Source: Deltaproteobacteria bacterium (lineage in GTDB: Bacteria; Myxococcota_A; UBA9160; UBA6930). Taken from it: DNA of 64,000 nucleotides. Below are positions 9,072-18,849 of the stretch, piece by piece. Made by a program: the position numbers and the translations under genes. The notes under the pieces are model-generated. The model did no database searches. It saw only the letters and a program-made list of their open reading frames with translations, and was not told the origin of the DNA. The stretch is from positions 1 to 64,000 of the forward strand of contig JAPPPQ010000021.1 of NCBI GenBank assembly GCA_028817435.1, given 5' to 3'. Every line of letters starts with the position of its first letter. The stretch's first letter is position 1.

Positions 9072-10066
9072 GCGCCGCGCAGCAAACCGAAGCGCCGCCT
9101 GGGGGTGCGCCCCGGGTGCAGGTGCTGCTCTCCACTCACAACGGCGCGCGCTTTTTGCGCGAGCAACTCGACAGCATCTTCGCTCAGGATTGGCCCGCGC
9201 TCTCGCTGAAGGTGCGCGACGACGGCTCCAGCGACGACACCCGCGCCATCCTCTCGGAATACCAGGCCGCCGGCCGGTTGCAGGCCGAGTTCGGCCCGCG
9301 CCTCGGCGCGCTGCGGAGCTTCGCCCGGCTACTCGAAAACGCCGATGCAGATTGCGGCTACTTTGCGTTCAGCGACCAGGACGATGTGTGGCGGCCCGGC
9401 AAGATCCGCCGCGCCGTGCACTGCCTCGAAGCCGCCGCGGCAGAGCGCCGCAGCCCGCTTCCGCTGCTCTACGGCTGCCGCTCCACCATCACCGATGCGG
9501 CGCTGCGCCCGCGCGGCCTCACTCCGCTGCCGCGCCGCGGCCTCTCCTTTGCCAACGCGCTGGTCGAGAGCGTCCTGCCCGGCTCGACCATGCTGATGAA
9601 CCGGGCGGCGCGCGCGAAGATTGTGGAGCACGGCATTCCCGGCGAGGCGATTGACCACGACTGGTGGTGCTACCTCGCCGTCTCCGCCACCGGCCGCATC
9701 ATTTACGACCCCGCGCCGCAGCGGCTCTACCGGCAGCACGGCGGCAACCTCACCGGCCAGCCGGCCAGCGCCGCCGCGCGCCTCGCGCGCAAACTGCGCG
9801 TGGTGGGCAGCCTGCGCGCAGGCGCGGTGCGCAGGCTCATCTCGCAGGCGCGCGCCTTCCAGGCGCGCTTCGGCGGCGAGCTTTCGCCCAAAGATCGCCT
9901 GCGCCTCGCGCGGCTCTGCGATTGCCGGACGCCGCGCGCCACGCTGCGCTGCCTGCTCGGCCGCAGCGTGCAGCGCCAATCGGCACTCGATTCGCTGGCC
10001 TTGACGTTGCTGCTGCTCTTTTCTACCTTTCCGCAGGCTGCCTGGCGCAGCGGAGCGGCGAAATGA
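9068..10066 (+). CDS. family 2 glycosyltransferase
   Basis: VQVLLSTHNGARFLREQLDSIFAQDWP, DDGSSDDTR, FSDQDDVW. Confidence 0.9.
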   Translation: MSAAQQTEAPPGGAPRVQVLLSTHNGARFLREQLDSIFAQDWPALSLKVRDDGSSDDTRAILSEYQAAGRLQAEFGPRLGALRSFARLLENADADCGYFAFSDQDDVWRPGKIRRAVHCLEAAAAERRSPLPLLYGCRSTITDAALRPRGLTPLPRRGLSFANALVESVLPGSTMLMNRAARAKIVEHGIPGEAIDHDWWCYLAVSATGRIIYDPAPQRLYRQHGGNLTGQPASAAARLARKLRVVGSLRAGAVRRLISQARAFQARFGGELSPKDRLRLARLCDCRTPRATLRCLLGRSVQRQSALDSLALTLLLLFSTFPQAAWRSGAAK

Positions 10067-11463
10067 CTCACGCGGCTGAAGCGAGCGCGATGACCTCTCC
10101 CATCACCTGGGCAGATGGCAATTCCCGGCACTCATTTGCCTGCCGCGCCTGCGGTGTGAACGCTGGGCAATCCCATGTGCTGGACATTCCCAACCCGAAC
10201 GAGGATCTGCCGAAACTCCAGCTCTACCGATGCGGCCGTTGCGATTCCCTGAATTACGCACCTTTCCATATGCCACCCGAGATTCCCTGGGAACAGCGCA
10301 ATGACGAACAGCGGGAACACGCCCGCGCCTGCGTCAAATTCTATGTGGAGCAAGCCGCTGGCGTGGATACGCTGGCCTCAATGCTTTTTGCTATTCCGCA
10401 GCCCCTCAGAGACGCAGAGACGCGCTTTGTGGAAGTGGGCTGTGGATATGGCTTCTCGCTGGATATGGCCCGCCAGATGTTCGGCTGGGAGGCCATAGGC
10501 GTGGATCCGTCGACCATCGCCTTCCTCGGCGGCCAGCAACTTGGCGTGAACATTCTCAACGAATACATCGCACCCGGATTCCAACTGCCCGGCGGCCTTG
10601 GCGATGTGGTGCTCTGCGCCGAGGTAATTGAGCATATTGAGGAGCCACGGGATTTTCTCGCCTGCGTGAGCGGTTTGATTGCAGACGATGGCTATCTGCT
10701 GCTCACCACACCCGATGCCGATGGTTGCACGCCGCATCGGGCAGAATCCGATCTGCTGCCCATGCTCTCGCCCAGCTGTCATACCATGCTATTCAGCAAA
10801 CAGGCGCTCAAAGCGCTGCTGCAGCATATTGGATTCACCCACATTGATCTGCAATCGACTGGAAATACTTTACGGGCGCTGGCCAGCCGCAGTCCGAAAA
10901 CTCTGGCCAAAATCAATGCCCGTAGAGATGTCTCGCTCTACCTCCATTATCTGCGCGAGCGCAGCCAGACCCTCCCGGAAGGGACACCGGTGCAACACGG
11001 GCTGCTCTACCGGTGGTTCAAGGAGCTGGTGCAATTTGGCCTCTACGAAGAAGCCCTGCCTGTTTTCGAAAAACTCGCACGAAGCTATCAGCGCCGCTAT
11101 CGCGTGAATTTGATGAATCCAAATTCGGCAGCGCGGCTGCTGATCCGTGCGCCTCGCGCAAATTTCATGAGTTTCATGAATGCGGTTCCGATAAATCTCT
11201 GCGGCATCTTGTATTATCGGGGCATGATTGCACTGAACTTCGAAAATAACAAAATCCGGAGCCACTCCTACTTCCACAATGCAGAAGCGGTGGGAAGCAG
11301 CCTGATGAATTTTTTCCAGATGCACTCTATGTCCGACGGAGAAATTGCCAACCTGACTCTACTCGGCCGGGACCATGCCCATTTGTCGCAGAAACAGCTT
11401 GCTGCCATGCGCTGGTTGCAGATCACGCGCCAGAGAGTTCGCAACTTCCTCCGAAAGAATTGA
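10063..11463 (+). CDS. class I SAM-dependent methyltransferase with N-terminal CxxC pairs and an uncharacterised ~200-aa C-terminal region
   Basis: CRACG...CGRCD; FVEVGCGYGFSLDMARQ motif I; VVLCAEVIEHIEEP. Confidence 0.85.
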   Translation: MTHAAEASAMTSPITWADGNSRHSFACRACGVNAGQSHVLDIPNPNEDLPKLQLYRCGRCDSLNYAPFHMPPEIPWEQRNDEQREHARACVKFYVEQAAGVDTLASMLFAIPQPLRDAETRFVEVGCGYGFSLDMARQMFGWEAIGVDPSTIAFLGGQQLGVNILNEYIAPGFQLPGGLGDVVLCAEVIEHIEEPRDFLACVSGLIADDGYLLLTTPDADGCTPHRAESDLLPMLSPSCHTMLFSKQALKALLQHIGFTHIDLQSTGNTLRALASRSPKTLAKINARRDVSLYLHYLRERSQTLPEGTPVQHGLLYRWFKELVQFGLYEEALPVFEKLARSYQRRYRVNLMNPNSAARLLIRAPRANFMSFMNAVPINLCGILYYRGMIALNFENNKIRSHSYFHNAEAVGSSLMNFFQMHSMSDGEIANLTLLGRDHAHLSQKQLAAMRWLQITRQRVRNFLRKN

Positions 11464-11478
11464 CAGAGCTGTGAAACC

Positions 11479-12528
11479 ATGAATCTGTTGCTTCGCGCGA
11501 AACGCCTGGCTGAAATCTTGTGGCGGGTGCTGCAGGTGACCGTGGCCTGGGGGGACCTCCTCCTCTCCAGAAAGAAGCCGCGCGACACCTTCCGCAAGGT
11601 GTGGAGCGGGGACGATCCCTGCGCCACGGCGCGGCGCGCCGTGTTGTTCTGCCACTTCGACAGACATGGCCGCATTGCCGACTATGTGGTCCACTATGTG
11701 CAGGAGCTGCGGGCGGCGGGCTTTCGCATCTATTTTCTGAGCAATTCCCCGAAAATTCAGGAATCCGAGATTGCGAAGGTTCTGCCCCATGTCTGCGAAG
11801 CCATCTGGCGCCGCAACATCGGATTCGACTTCGGGGCTTACAAGGACGGCATCACCCACCTGGCGGCGCGCGGCCTCACTGAACTCGATGGCCTGCTGCT
11901 GGCGAACGACAGTGTCTATGGCCCCCTGTTCCCGCTGCGCGAGACCTTTGAGCGGGGCGAGGCGCTGGGCACGGATTTCTGGGGAATCACCGACAGTTGG
12001 GAACGGCGCTGGCATTTGCAGTCCTACTTTCTCTACTTCGGCCGGCGGGCGCTGGAATCGCAGCACTTCCTTGATTTCTTCCTGCACAGCCTGCCCTATT
12101 TCCACACGCGCGAGGGACTGATCCGTTACGGCGAGGTGTTGCTCAGCACCTTCCTCTCCAAGGCCGGGCTCCGGAGCCGGGCCATCTTCGAATACAACGA
12201 TATCATCGCTCGCTTTATGCGCGGCGCAATCGGCAAGAAGAACCGAGCCTACCGGCGCCGGCGCACGATCCCATACAGTTATCCCACACAGAGCTTTCTG
12301 ATCGGCCGCATGGCCACCGACAACCCCGTGAACTCCACCCATTTCTTCTGGGATCTGCTGATCGGCTTGCGTTGCCCCTTCATCAAGCGCGACCTGCTCA
12401 GCTACAACCCCGGTCACATCGAGAACATCTACCTGTGGCAGAACCAGATCGCCCGGCACAGCGACTACGACACCGCGCTGATTGCGGATCACCTGAAGCT
12501 GACGAAGCGCCCCCGGCACTGGGCTTGA
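11479..12528 (+). CDS. rhamnan synthesis F (RgpF)-like glycosyltransferase
   Basis: FDRHGRIADYVVHYVQELRAAGFRIYFLSNS, RRNIGFDFGAYKDG, LLLANDSVYGPLFPL. Confidence 0.85.
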   Translation: MNLLLRAKRLAEILWRVLQVTVAWGDLLLSRKKPRDTFRKVWSGDDPCATARRAVLFCHFDRHGRIADYVVHYVQELRAAGFRIYFLSNSPKIQESEIAKVLPHVCEAIWRRNIGFDFGAYKDGITHLAARGLTELDGLLLANDSVYGPLFPLRETFERGEALGTDFWGITDSWERRWHLQSYFLYFGRRALESQHFLDFFLHSLPYFHTREGLIRYGEVLLSTFLSKAGLRSRAIFEYNDIIARFMRGAIGKKNRAYRRRRTIPYSYPTQSFLIGRMATDNPVNSTHFFWDLLIGLRCPFIKRDLLSYNPGHIENIYLWQNQIARHSDYDTALIADHLKLTKRPRHWA

Positions 12529-12559
12529 TTTTTGCGGGGTATTTCCAAAACTTTCCGGC

Positions 12560-13021
12560 ATGGCCGAAATCGAACTGGTGGACGCCGCCTCGCTGGCCCT
12601 GTTCGGCGTGGCCGCCCTGCGCGGGCTCTTCCGGGGCGCCATGCGCGAGGCATTCACGCTGGCCGCCGTGGCCGCGGCCTTCATCTGCGTGTGGATTTTC
12701 GCTGGCACCGTGGCCGCCTGGCTGCTCTCGCTCTGGCCGGACGATCTCTCGCAGACGCTGGCGCACATTCTGGCGGGCGTGGCGCTGGCCCTCACCGCTC
12801 TGCTGGCCGTGAGCGCGCTGGGGCGGAAGCTGCGAAACGGCATGCACGCCATGGGCCTGGGCGCTCTGGACCGCATATTCGGCGGCTGCCTCGGCGCAGC
12901 CGAAGGCGCTCTGCTCTGGGCCGTCGCCATGACGGTGGCAGTCAAATTGCCGATACTCGAAAAGCTGCTCGAAGACAGCCGGAGTCTGGGCTTCTACGAA
13001 GGCTTCATCGGCAACGGCTGA
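12560..13021 (+). CDS. CvpA family membrane protein
   Basis: Four hydrophobic segments, LGALDRIFGGCLGAAEGALL as in CvpA. Confidence 0.8.
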   Translation: MAEIELVDAASLALFGVAALRGLFRGAMREAFTLAAVAAAFICVWIFAGTVAAWLLSLWPDDLSQTLAHILAGVALALTALLAVSALGRKLRNGMHAMGLGALDRIFGGCLGAAEGALLWAVAMTVAVKLPILEKLLEDSRSLGFYEGFIGNG

Positions 13022-13024
13022 GCG

Positions 13025-14968
13025 TCAGGGATCGCGCCAGCGGCCGTGCTGGCGAATCAGCTCGACCAGGCGCGCGGGGGCTTGTGCGGCGGGCACATTG
13101 CGCACCACCCGCGCGCGGCCCGCGTAAAGATCCACCAGGCCCGCGCCCGAGCCCACATAGCCGAAGTCGGCGTCGGCCATTTCGCCGGGGCCGTTGACTA
13201 TGCAGCCCATGACGGCGATTTTGAGGCCGGCCAGATGCCCGGTGGCCGCCTTCACCCGGGCCGTCGTCTCCTCCAGGTCGAAGAGCGTCCGCCCGCAAGA
13301 GGGGCAGGAGATGAACTCGGTCCAGGAGGTGCGCAGCCGCGCGCCCTGCAGAATGCGGTAGGCGAGGGAGACATCCCGCGCCAGTGAGCCGAAGCCGCCC
13401 AGCGACACCAGATCGCCGATGCCGTCGCAGAGCAGCGCGCCGAGCTGCGCCGCCGCGCGCAGCAGCTCCGCCTCTGCATCGGCAGGCTGCGCGCGAGAGA
13501 AGCGCGGCGAATGCTTCGCGACGGAGAAGCGCAGCGCCAGCGGCGGCGGCGCGGCGGATTCGAGCCGCGCCGCAAGACGCCGCGCAGCGTGCACCAGCTC
13601 CGGCCCCGCTACGCCGAAGATTGCGCCGGACTCGCACGCCTCCACATCGGCGGCTTCCGGCGCAGCGGGCAGCAGGATGACCCGCGAGGCCGCCTGCGCC
13701 GCGGCCTTGGCGCAGTGCGGCGGCGCCCACGCCGAAAGCGGCAGCGCAATCCCCTGCCGCGCGAGAGACTCGCCGAGCGCGGCGGCGCGCCGGGCCTCCG
13801 CCTCGTCCCGCACCGAAACGCCCAGCCCCTCGCAGCGCAGGCCCTGCTCCCGCGCGCCCAGCTCGCCGAGTTGCGCAGCGATCTCGCGCGCCGCGGCCTC
13901 CGCATCCGGCGGCGGCGCGCCGAGCCACGCCTCGACGCGCACCGGCTGCCCGCCGCCCACATCGCCCAGCGCCCGCGACGGCCGCCGCGCAAACTCAGCC
14001 GGCGCGGCGGAAGAAGCCCCCGCCGCCACGCGCAAACCAGCCGCGGCCGCAGGCGGCGTCTTGCCCGGCGCGGTGGCCGCGCGCGGCGGCGCGCAGGCGG
14101 CGCGGGCGTCGTAGTGGCGGGCCAGCGCGCGGGCTACGGGAATTTCGCGCAGCGGATCCTCGGTCAGCGAAACGCGCAGCGTGTCGCCGATACCGTCCTC
14201 CAGCAGCGCGCCAATGCCAATGGCGCTCTTGATGCGGCCGTCCTCGCCATCGCCGGCTTCGGTCACGCCCAGGTGCAGGGGATAGGAGGGCGCGTCCAAA
14301 CCGCCCGCGCGCTCGGCCAAACGCGCAACCAAAAGCCGGTAGGCGCGAATCGCCACCTGCGCGTTGCTCGATTTCATGCTGAAGATCACATCGCGGAAGC
14401 CCTCGTCCTCGCAGACATCCAGAAACTCCAGCGCGCTCTCCACCATGCCGCGCGGCGTATCGCCGAAGCGGTTGAGAATGCGGTCCGAGAGCGAGCCGTG
14501 GTTTGCGCCAATGCGCAGCGCGCGGCCGAGCTCGCGGCAGCGCCGCAACAGCGGGCGAAAGCGCTGCGCCACGCGCTCCAGTTCCTCCGCATACTGCGCG
14601 TCGCTGTATTCGCGCACCTCGAAGCGCTTGCGGTCTGCATAGTTGCCGGGGTTGATGCGCACCTTCTCCACATGCAGGGCGGCTTCCAGCGCCGCGTTGG
14701 GTGTGAAGTGAATGTCGGCCACCAGCGGAACGCGCACGCCGCGGCGGCGCAGCGCCGCGGCAATCTCGCCCAGCGCGCGGGCCTCGCGCAGCCCCGGCGC
14801 GGTAATGCGGACAATCTCGCAACCCGCCCCGGCCAAACGCTCGGCCTGTTCGGTGGTGGCGGCCACATCCAGCGTGTTCGTCGTGGTCATGGACTGCAGG
14901 CGCAACGGGTTCGCGCCGCCAACACCCACATCGCCCACGCGAACCTCGAAGGTGGGGCGGCGGCTCAC
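13025..14968 (-). CDS. ispG: 4-hydroxy-3-methylbut-2-enyl diphosphate synthase, long (three-domain-like) form
   Basis: NPLRLQSMTTTNTLD, VADIHFTPNAAL, C-terminal SCPSCGRTLFDLEE...VMGCIVNGPGE. Confidence 0.92.
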   Translation of the reverse strand: MSRRPTFEVRVGDVGVGGANPLRLQSMTTTNTLDVAATTEQAERLAGAGCEIVRITAPGLREARALGEIAAALRRRGVRVPLVADIHFTPNAALEAALHVEKVRINPGNYADRKRFEVREYSDAQYAEELERVAQRFRPLLRRCRELGRALRIGANHGSLSDRILNRFGDTPRGMVESALEFLDVCEDEGFRDVIFSMKSSNAQVAIRAYRLLVARLAERAGGLDAPSYPLHLGVTEAGDGEDGRIKSAIGIGALLEDGIGDTLRVSLTEDPLREIPVARALARHYDARAACAPPRAATAPGKTPPAAAAGLRVAAGASSAAPAEFARRPSRALGDVGGGQPVRVEAWLGAPPPDAEAAAREIAAQLGELGAREQGLRCEGLGVSVRDEAEARRAAALGESLARQGIALPLSAWAPPHCAKAAAQAASRVILLPAAPEAADVEACESGAIFGVAGPELVHAARRLAARLESAAPPPLALRFSVAKHSPRFSRAQPADAEAELLRAAAQLGALLCDGIGDLVSLGGFGSLARDVSLAYRILQGARLRTSWTEFISCPSCGRTLFDLEETTARVKAATGHLAGLKIAVMGCIVNGPGEMADADFGYVGSGAGLVDLYAGRARVVRNVPAAQAPARLVELIRQHGRWRDP

Positions 14969-17598
14969 GCGGCGGCCCCGGCCAGCTCGAAGAGACGCTG
15001 GCAGGCGGCTGCGAGCTTTTCGGGCCGTGCGCCGCCGGCCTGCGCGAAATCGGCGCGGCCGCCGCCGCGCCCACCGGCGGCCGCCGCTACCTCGCGCAAC
15101 AGCGCGCCGGCGTCAAAGCGCCCCTTCAAATCGGCGGTAATGCCAAGGGCCAGCGCGGCGCTCCCTTCGCTCTCAGAGACGGCGAGCACAATGCGGCTGC
15201 CGCCGCCGCCGCGCAGATCGTCCACCACGGCGCGCAACTCTTTCGCAGCGAGTCCGGGGGTGCGGCGGATCATGACGCGCAGCCCGGCAATCTCGCGCTC
15301 TTCCTGCTGCGAGGCAGAGTCCGCCGCGCCGCGCCGCAGCTCGGCGAGCTGCTGCTGCGCCTGGCCTCGCTCGGCGAGCAGCTTCTCAATGCGCTGCGGC
15401 AGCTCTGCGTAGTTGGCGGGCGCGGTGCGCAGCAGCTCGCCCACGCGCTGCAGAATGTGCTGCTGCGCGCGCAAATGCCGCAGCGCGCCCTGCCCGGTCT
15501 GCGCCTCAATGCGACGGACTCCGGCCGCAATGCCGGACTCCGAGACGATCTTGAAGAGCCCGATTTCGCCGCTGCTCTGCGCGTGGGTGCCGCCGCAGAG
15601 CTCGCTCGACACCTCGCCGAAGCTGACGACGCGCACATCCTCGCCGTATTTCTCCTCGAAGAGCGCGACTGCGCCCGCAGCCAGCGCATCCTGGTAACCC
15701 ATGCGCTGCACCCGGGACGGCGCGTTCTGCAAAATCCACTCGTTCACCAGATCCTCAATGCGCTCAATCTGCTCTTCGCTGAGCGGCGCATCGTGGGTGA
15801 AATCGAAGCGCAGGCGATCCGGCGCAACCAGCGAGCCCTGCTGCAGGGCCTGCGGGCCAATTACCTGGTGCAGCGCGGCGTGCAGCAGGTGCGTGCCGGA
15901 GTGATTGCGCACGGTGGCGGCGCGCGCGCCGGCGTCTACCGAGAGCCGCGCGGATTCTCCGGCGCGCACGCAGCCGGTCTCCACCACGCCGCGATGCACG
16001 ACGAGATCGCCGGCGGGGCGCAGGGTGTCGGCAATGCGCACGCGGCCGGAAGCGGTCTCGATTGCGCCGCGGTCGCCCACCTGTCCGCCGCCCTCGGCGT
16101 AAAAGGGCGTCTCGCTCACCACCACTTCCACCTCGCTGCCGGATTCGGCGCAATCCACCGGGGCGGAATTCACCAGCAGCGCCTGCACCGGCGATTCGCA
16201 TTCCAGCGCCTCGTAGCCCACGAACTCGCTGGCGAGTTCCGCCGCCATGCGCCCATACACTTGAGCGACGCCGGCGTCTCCGCTGCCGCGCCAGGCTTCG
16301 CGGGAGCGCGCGCGCTGCGCCTCCATTTCCCGGGCAAAAGCCTCCTGGCCGGCGGCGAGCCCGTGACCCGCGAGAATGTCCTGGGTCAGGTCGAGGGGAA
16401 AGCCGTAGGTGTCGTAGAGCTTGAAGGCCAGCGCGCCGGGCAGCGCAGCGCCGTTCTGCGCTTTGATCTCGGCAATCTCCGCCTCGAGAAGCTGCAGGCC
16501 CTTTCCCAATGTGGCGAGAAAGCGCTCCTCTTCGCGGCGCACGCGCTCGCGGATGAAATCGCGGCGGCGGATCAATTCGGGAAAAGCGCCGCCCATCGCA
16601 TCCGTCACCGCATCGGTAACGGCGCAGAGAAATGGCCCCTTGAGGCCGAGCAGCACGCCGTGGCGCATGGCGCGGCGCAAAATGCGGCGCAGCACATAGC
16701 CGCGCCCGCCATTGGAGGGCAGCACGCCATCGCCCACCAAAAAGGCCGTGGCGCGGGCGTGATCTGCCACCACGCGCAGCGAGATGTCGTGCTGCGCATC
16801 GCCGCCAAAGGACACGCCGGAGAGATCCTGCACCCGCGCCAGAATGGGCGCGAAGAGATCGGTGCCGTAGTTGTCGCGCGCGCCCTGCAATATCTGGCAG
16901 AGCCGTTCGAGTCCCGCGCCGGTATCCACCGAAGGCTTGGGCAGCGGCCGGCGCGCGCCCTTCGCATCGCGCTCAAACTGCATGAAGACGAGGTTCCAGA
17001 ATTCCAGAAAGCGCCCCGAGTCGCTGCCGGGATCGTCATCCGGGACGCCGGGCAGCGGCCCGCGGTCCAGATGAATCTCGCTGCAGGGACCGCAGGGGCC
17101 GGTTTCGCCCATGCTCCAGAAGTTCTCGCTCTCGCCCAGGCGGTAGATTTTGTGGGGCGGCAGGCCCACCTCGCGCTCCCAAATCTCCGCCGCCTCGTCG
17201 TCCTCGCGGAACACGGAAACCACCAGATCCTCGGCGGCGAGTCCGAAGCGCTGCGTCACCAGTTCCCATGCGAAGAGAATCGCCTCGCGCTTGAAGTAAT
17301 CGCCGAAGGAGAAATTGCCGAGCATTTCGAAGAAGGTGTGGTGGCGCGGGCTCTTCCCCACCTCTTCCAGATCGTTGTGCTTGCCCGAAACGCGCATGCA
17401 CTTTTGGCTGCCCGTGGCCCGCGCGGCCGGCGGCGCTTCCTCTCCCAGAAACATGCGCTTGAAGGGCACCATGCCCGCGTTCACAAACAGCAGCGAGGGA
17501 TCGGATTCCGGCACCAGCGAGGCGCTCGCCACCCGCCGGTGCCCCCTCTCCTCGAAAAACGAGAGAAAAGTCTCGCGGATCTGTTCGGCGCTCTGCAC
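14965..17598 (-). CDS. alaS: alanyl-tRNA synthetase
   Basis: FFEERGHRRVASASLVPESDPSLLFVNAGMVPFK, GCGPCSEIH region, SSELCGGTHA; GTG start. Confidence 0.95.
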   Translation of the reverse strand: MQSAEQIRETFLSFFEERGHRRVASASLVPESDPSLLFVNAGMVPFKRMFLGEEAPPAARATGSQKCMRVSGKHNDLEEVGKSPRHHTFFEMLGNFSFGDYFKREAILFAWELVTQRFGLAAEDLVVSVFREDDEAAEIWEREVGLPPHKIYRLGESENFWSMGETGPCGPCSEIHLDRGPLPGVPDDDPGSDSGRFLEFWNLVFMQFERDAKGARRPLPKPSVDTGAGLERLCQILQGARDNYGTDLFAPILARVQDLSGVSFGGDAQHDISLRVVADHARATAFLVGDGVLPSNGGRGYVLRRILRRAMRHGVLLGLKGPFLCAVTDAVTDAMGGAFPELIRRRDFIRERVRREEERFLATLGKGLQLLEAEIAEIKAQNGAALPGALAFKLYDTYGFPLDLTQDILAGHGLAAGQEAFAREMEAQRARSREAWRGSGDAGVAQVYGRMAAELASEFVGYEALECESPVQALLVNSAPVDCAESGSEVEVVVSETPFYAEGGGQVGDRGAIETASGRVRIADTLRPAGDLVVHRGVVETGCVRAGESARLSVDAGARAATVRNHSGTHLLHAALHQVIGPQALQQGSLVAPDRLRFDFTHDAPLSEEQIERIEDLVNEWILQNAPSRVQRMGYQDALAAGAVALFEEKYGEDVRVVSFGEVSSELCGGTHAQSSGEIGLFKIVSESGIAAGVRRIEAQTGQGALRHLRAQQHILQRVGELLRTAPANYAELPQRIEKLLAERGQAQQQLAELRRGAADSASQQEEREIAGLRVMIRRTPGLAAKELRAVVDDLRGGGGSRIVLAVSESEGSAALALGITADLKGRFDAGALLREVAAAAGGRGGGRADFAQAGGARPEKLAAACQRLFELAGAAA

Positions 17599-17699
17599 AG
17601 GCGGAAGATACCCAATTTCGCAGCGCTTCCGCCCAGCGGCCCCGCCGGGCCGCCGCCGCCTTCGCAATGGGCGAAGGCGGGGCGGCGGAGGAGGCGGGG

Positions 17700-18818
17700 T
17701 CAGCTTGCGTCGGCGGCGGGCTCGCCGGATTCGCCGGGCTCGGCCGGCTCGGCGGCTTCGGCAGAGGCGGCGGCGCGGGGCAGGCGCTTCAGGCCCTTTT
17801 CGGCATAGACGGATTCGGCGATGCGCTCGCGCACCTCGGGATTCTCGCGCAGATAGCGCCGCGCGTTCTCGCGCCCCTGGCCGATGCGCTCGCCGCCGTA
17901 GGAATACCAGGAGCCGCTCTTTTCCACCTGGCCGCCAGCGACGCCGAGGTCGAGCAAATCGCCCTCGAAAGAGACGCCCTCGTTGTAGATGATGTCGAAC
18001 TCGGCCTGCCGGAAGGGCGGCGCCACCTTGTTCTTCACCACCTTCACGCGGGTGCGGTTGCCCACCACCACATCGGCGTCTTTGATGGCGGCAATGCGCC
18101 GCACATCGAGACGCACCGAGGAGTAGAACTTGAGCGCGTTGCCGCCGCTGGTGGTCTCCGGATTGCCGAACATGACGCCGATCTTCATGCGGATCTGGTT
18201 GATGAAGACGACGGTGGCGTTCGTCTTGGAGACCGTGCCGGTGAGCTTGCGCAGCGCCTGGCTCATGAGCCGCGCCTGCAGGCCCACATGGGTGTCGCCC
18301 ATTTCGCCCTCAATCTCGGCGCGCGGCACCAGCGCCGCCACCGAATCCACCACCACCAGGCCAATTGCGCCGCTGCGCAGCAGCACATCGGTGATTTCCA
18401 GCGCCTGCTCGCCGGTGTCCGGCTGCGAGACCAGCAGGTCCTCCACCTTCACGCCCAGCCGGCGGGCGTAATTCACATCCAGGGCGTGCTCGGCGTCCAC
18501 AAAGGCCGCCACCGCGCCGCTGCGCTGCGCTTCGGCCACGGCGTGCAGCGCCAGCGTGGTCTTGCCGCTGGATTCCGGGCCGTAGATCTCCACCACGCGC
18601 CCGCGCGGGTAGCCGCCGATGCCCAGCGCGATGTCCAGGCTCGGCGATCCCGACGAGAAGGATTCGATCTCCCGATCTATCGAGTCCTCCGTCAGGGTCA
18701 AAATGGCCCCCTTGCCGAATTGCTTCTCGATGGTGGAAAGCGCAAGCCCGATGGCCTGCCGCTGCTTGTCCACCTTGCCCCCGCGCGCAGCCGCGCTGTT
18801 GCGTTCGCTCTTTGCCAT
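17700..18818 (-). CDS. recA: recombinase RecA
   Basis: [41 protein letters not shown]. Confidence 0.98.
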   Translation of the reverse strand: MAKSERNSAAARGGKVDKQRQAIGLALSTIEKQFGKGAILTLTEDSIDREIESFSSGSPSLDIALGIGGYPRGRVVEIYGPESSGKTTLALHAVAEAQRSGAVAAFVDAEHALDVNYARRLGVKVEDLLVSQPDTGEQALEITDVLLRSGAIGLVVVDSVAALVPRAEIEGEMGDTHVGLQARLMSQALRKLTGTVSKTNATVVFINQIRMKIGVMFGNPETTSGGNALKFYSSVRLDVRRIAAIKDADVVVGNRTRVKVVKNKVAPPFRQAEFDIIYNEGVSFEGDLLDLGVAGGQVEKSGSWYSYGGERIGQGRENARRYLRENPEVRERIAESVYAEKGLKRLPRAAASAEAAEPAEPGESGEPAADAS

Positions 18819-18849
18819 GGTCCTTTTCTCCTCTGTTGTGGGTTGTGAA

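Noticed and set aside
15457-17808. Very long antisense ORF (783 aa) opposite alaS, and similar long ORFs opposite ligA, ispG, asnB, MMPL and the TonB receptors
   Set aside because: Compositional artefact of high GC (few stop codons). The sense strand has clear homologous genes and the antisense translations have no recognisable motifs.
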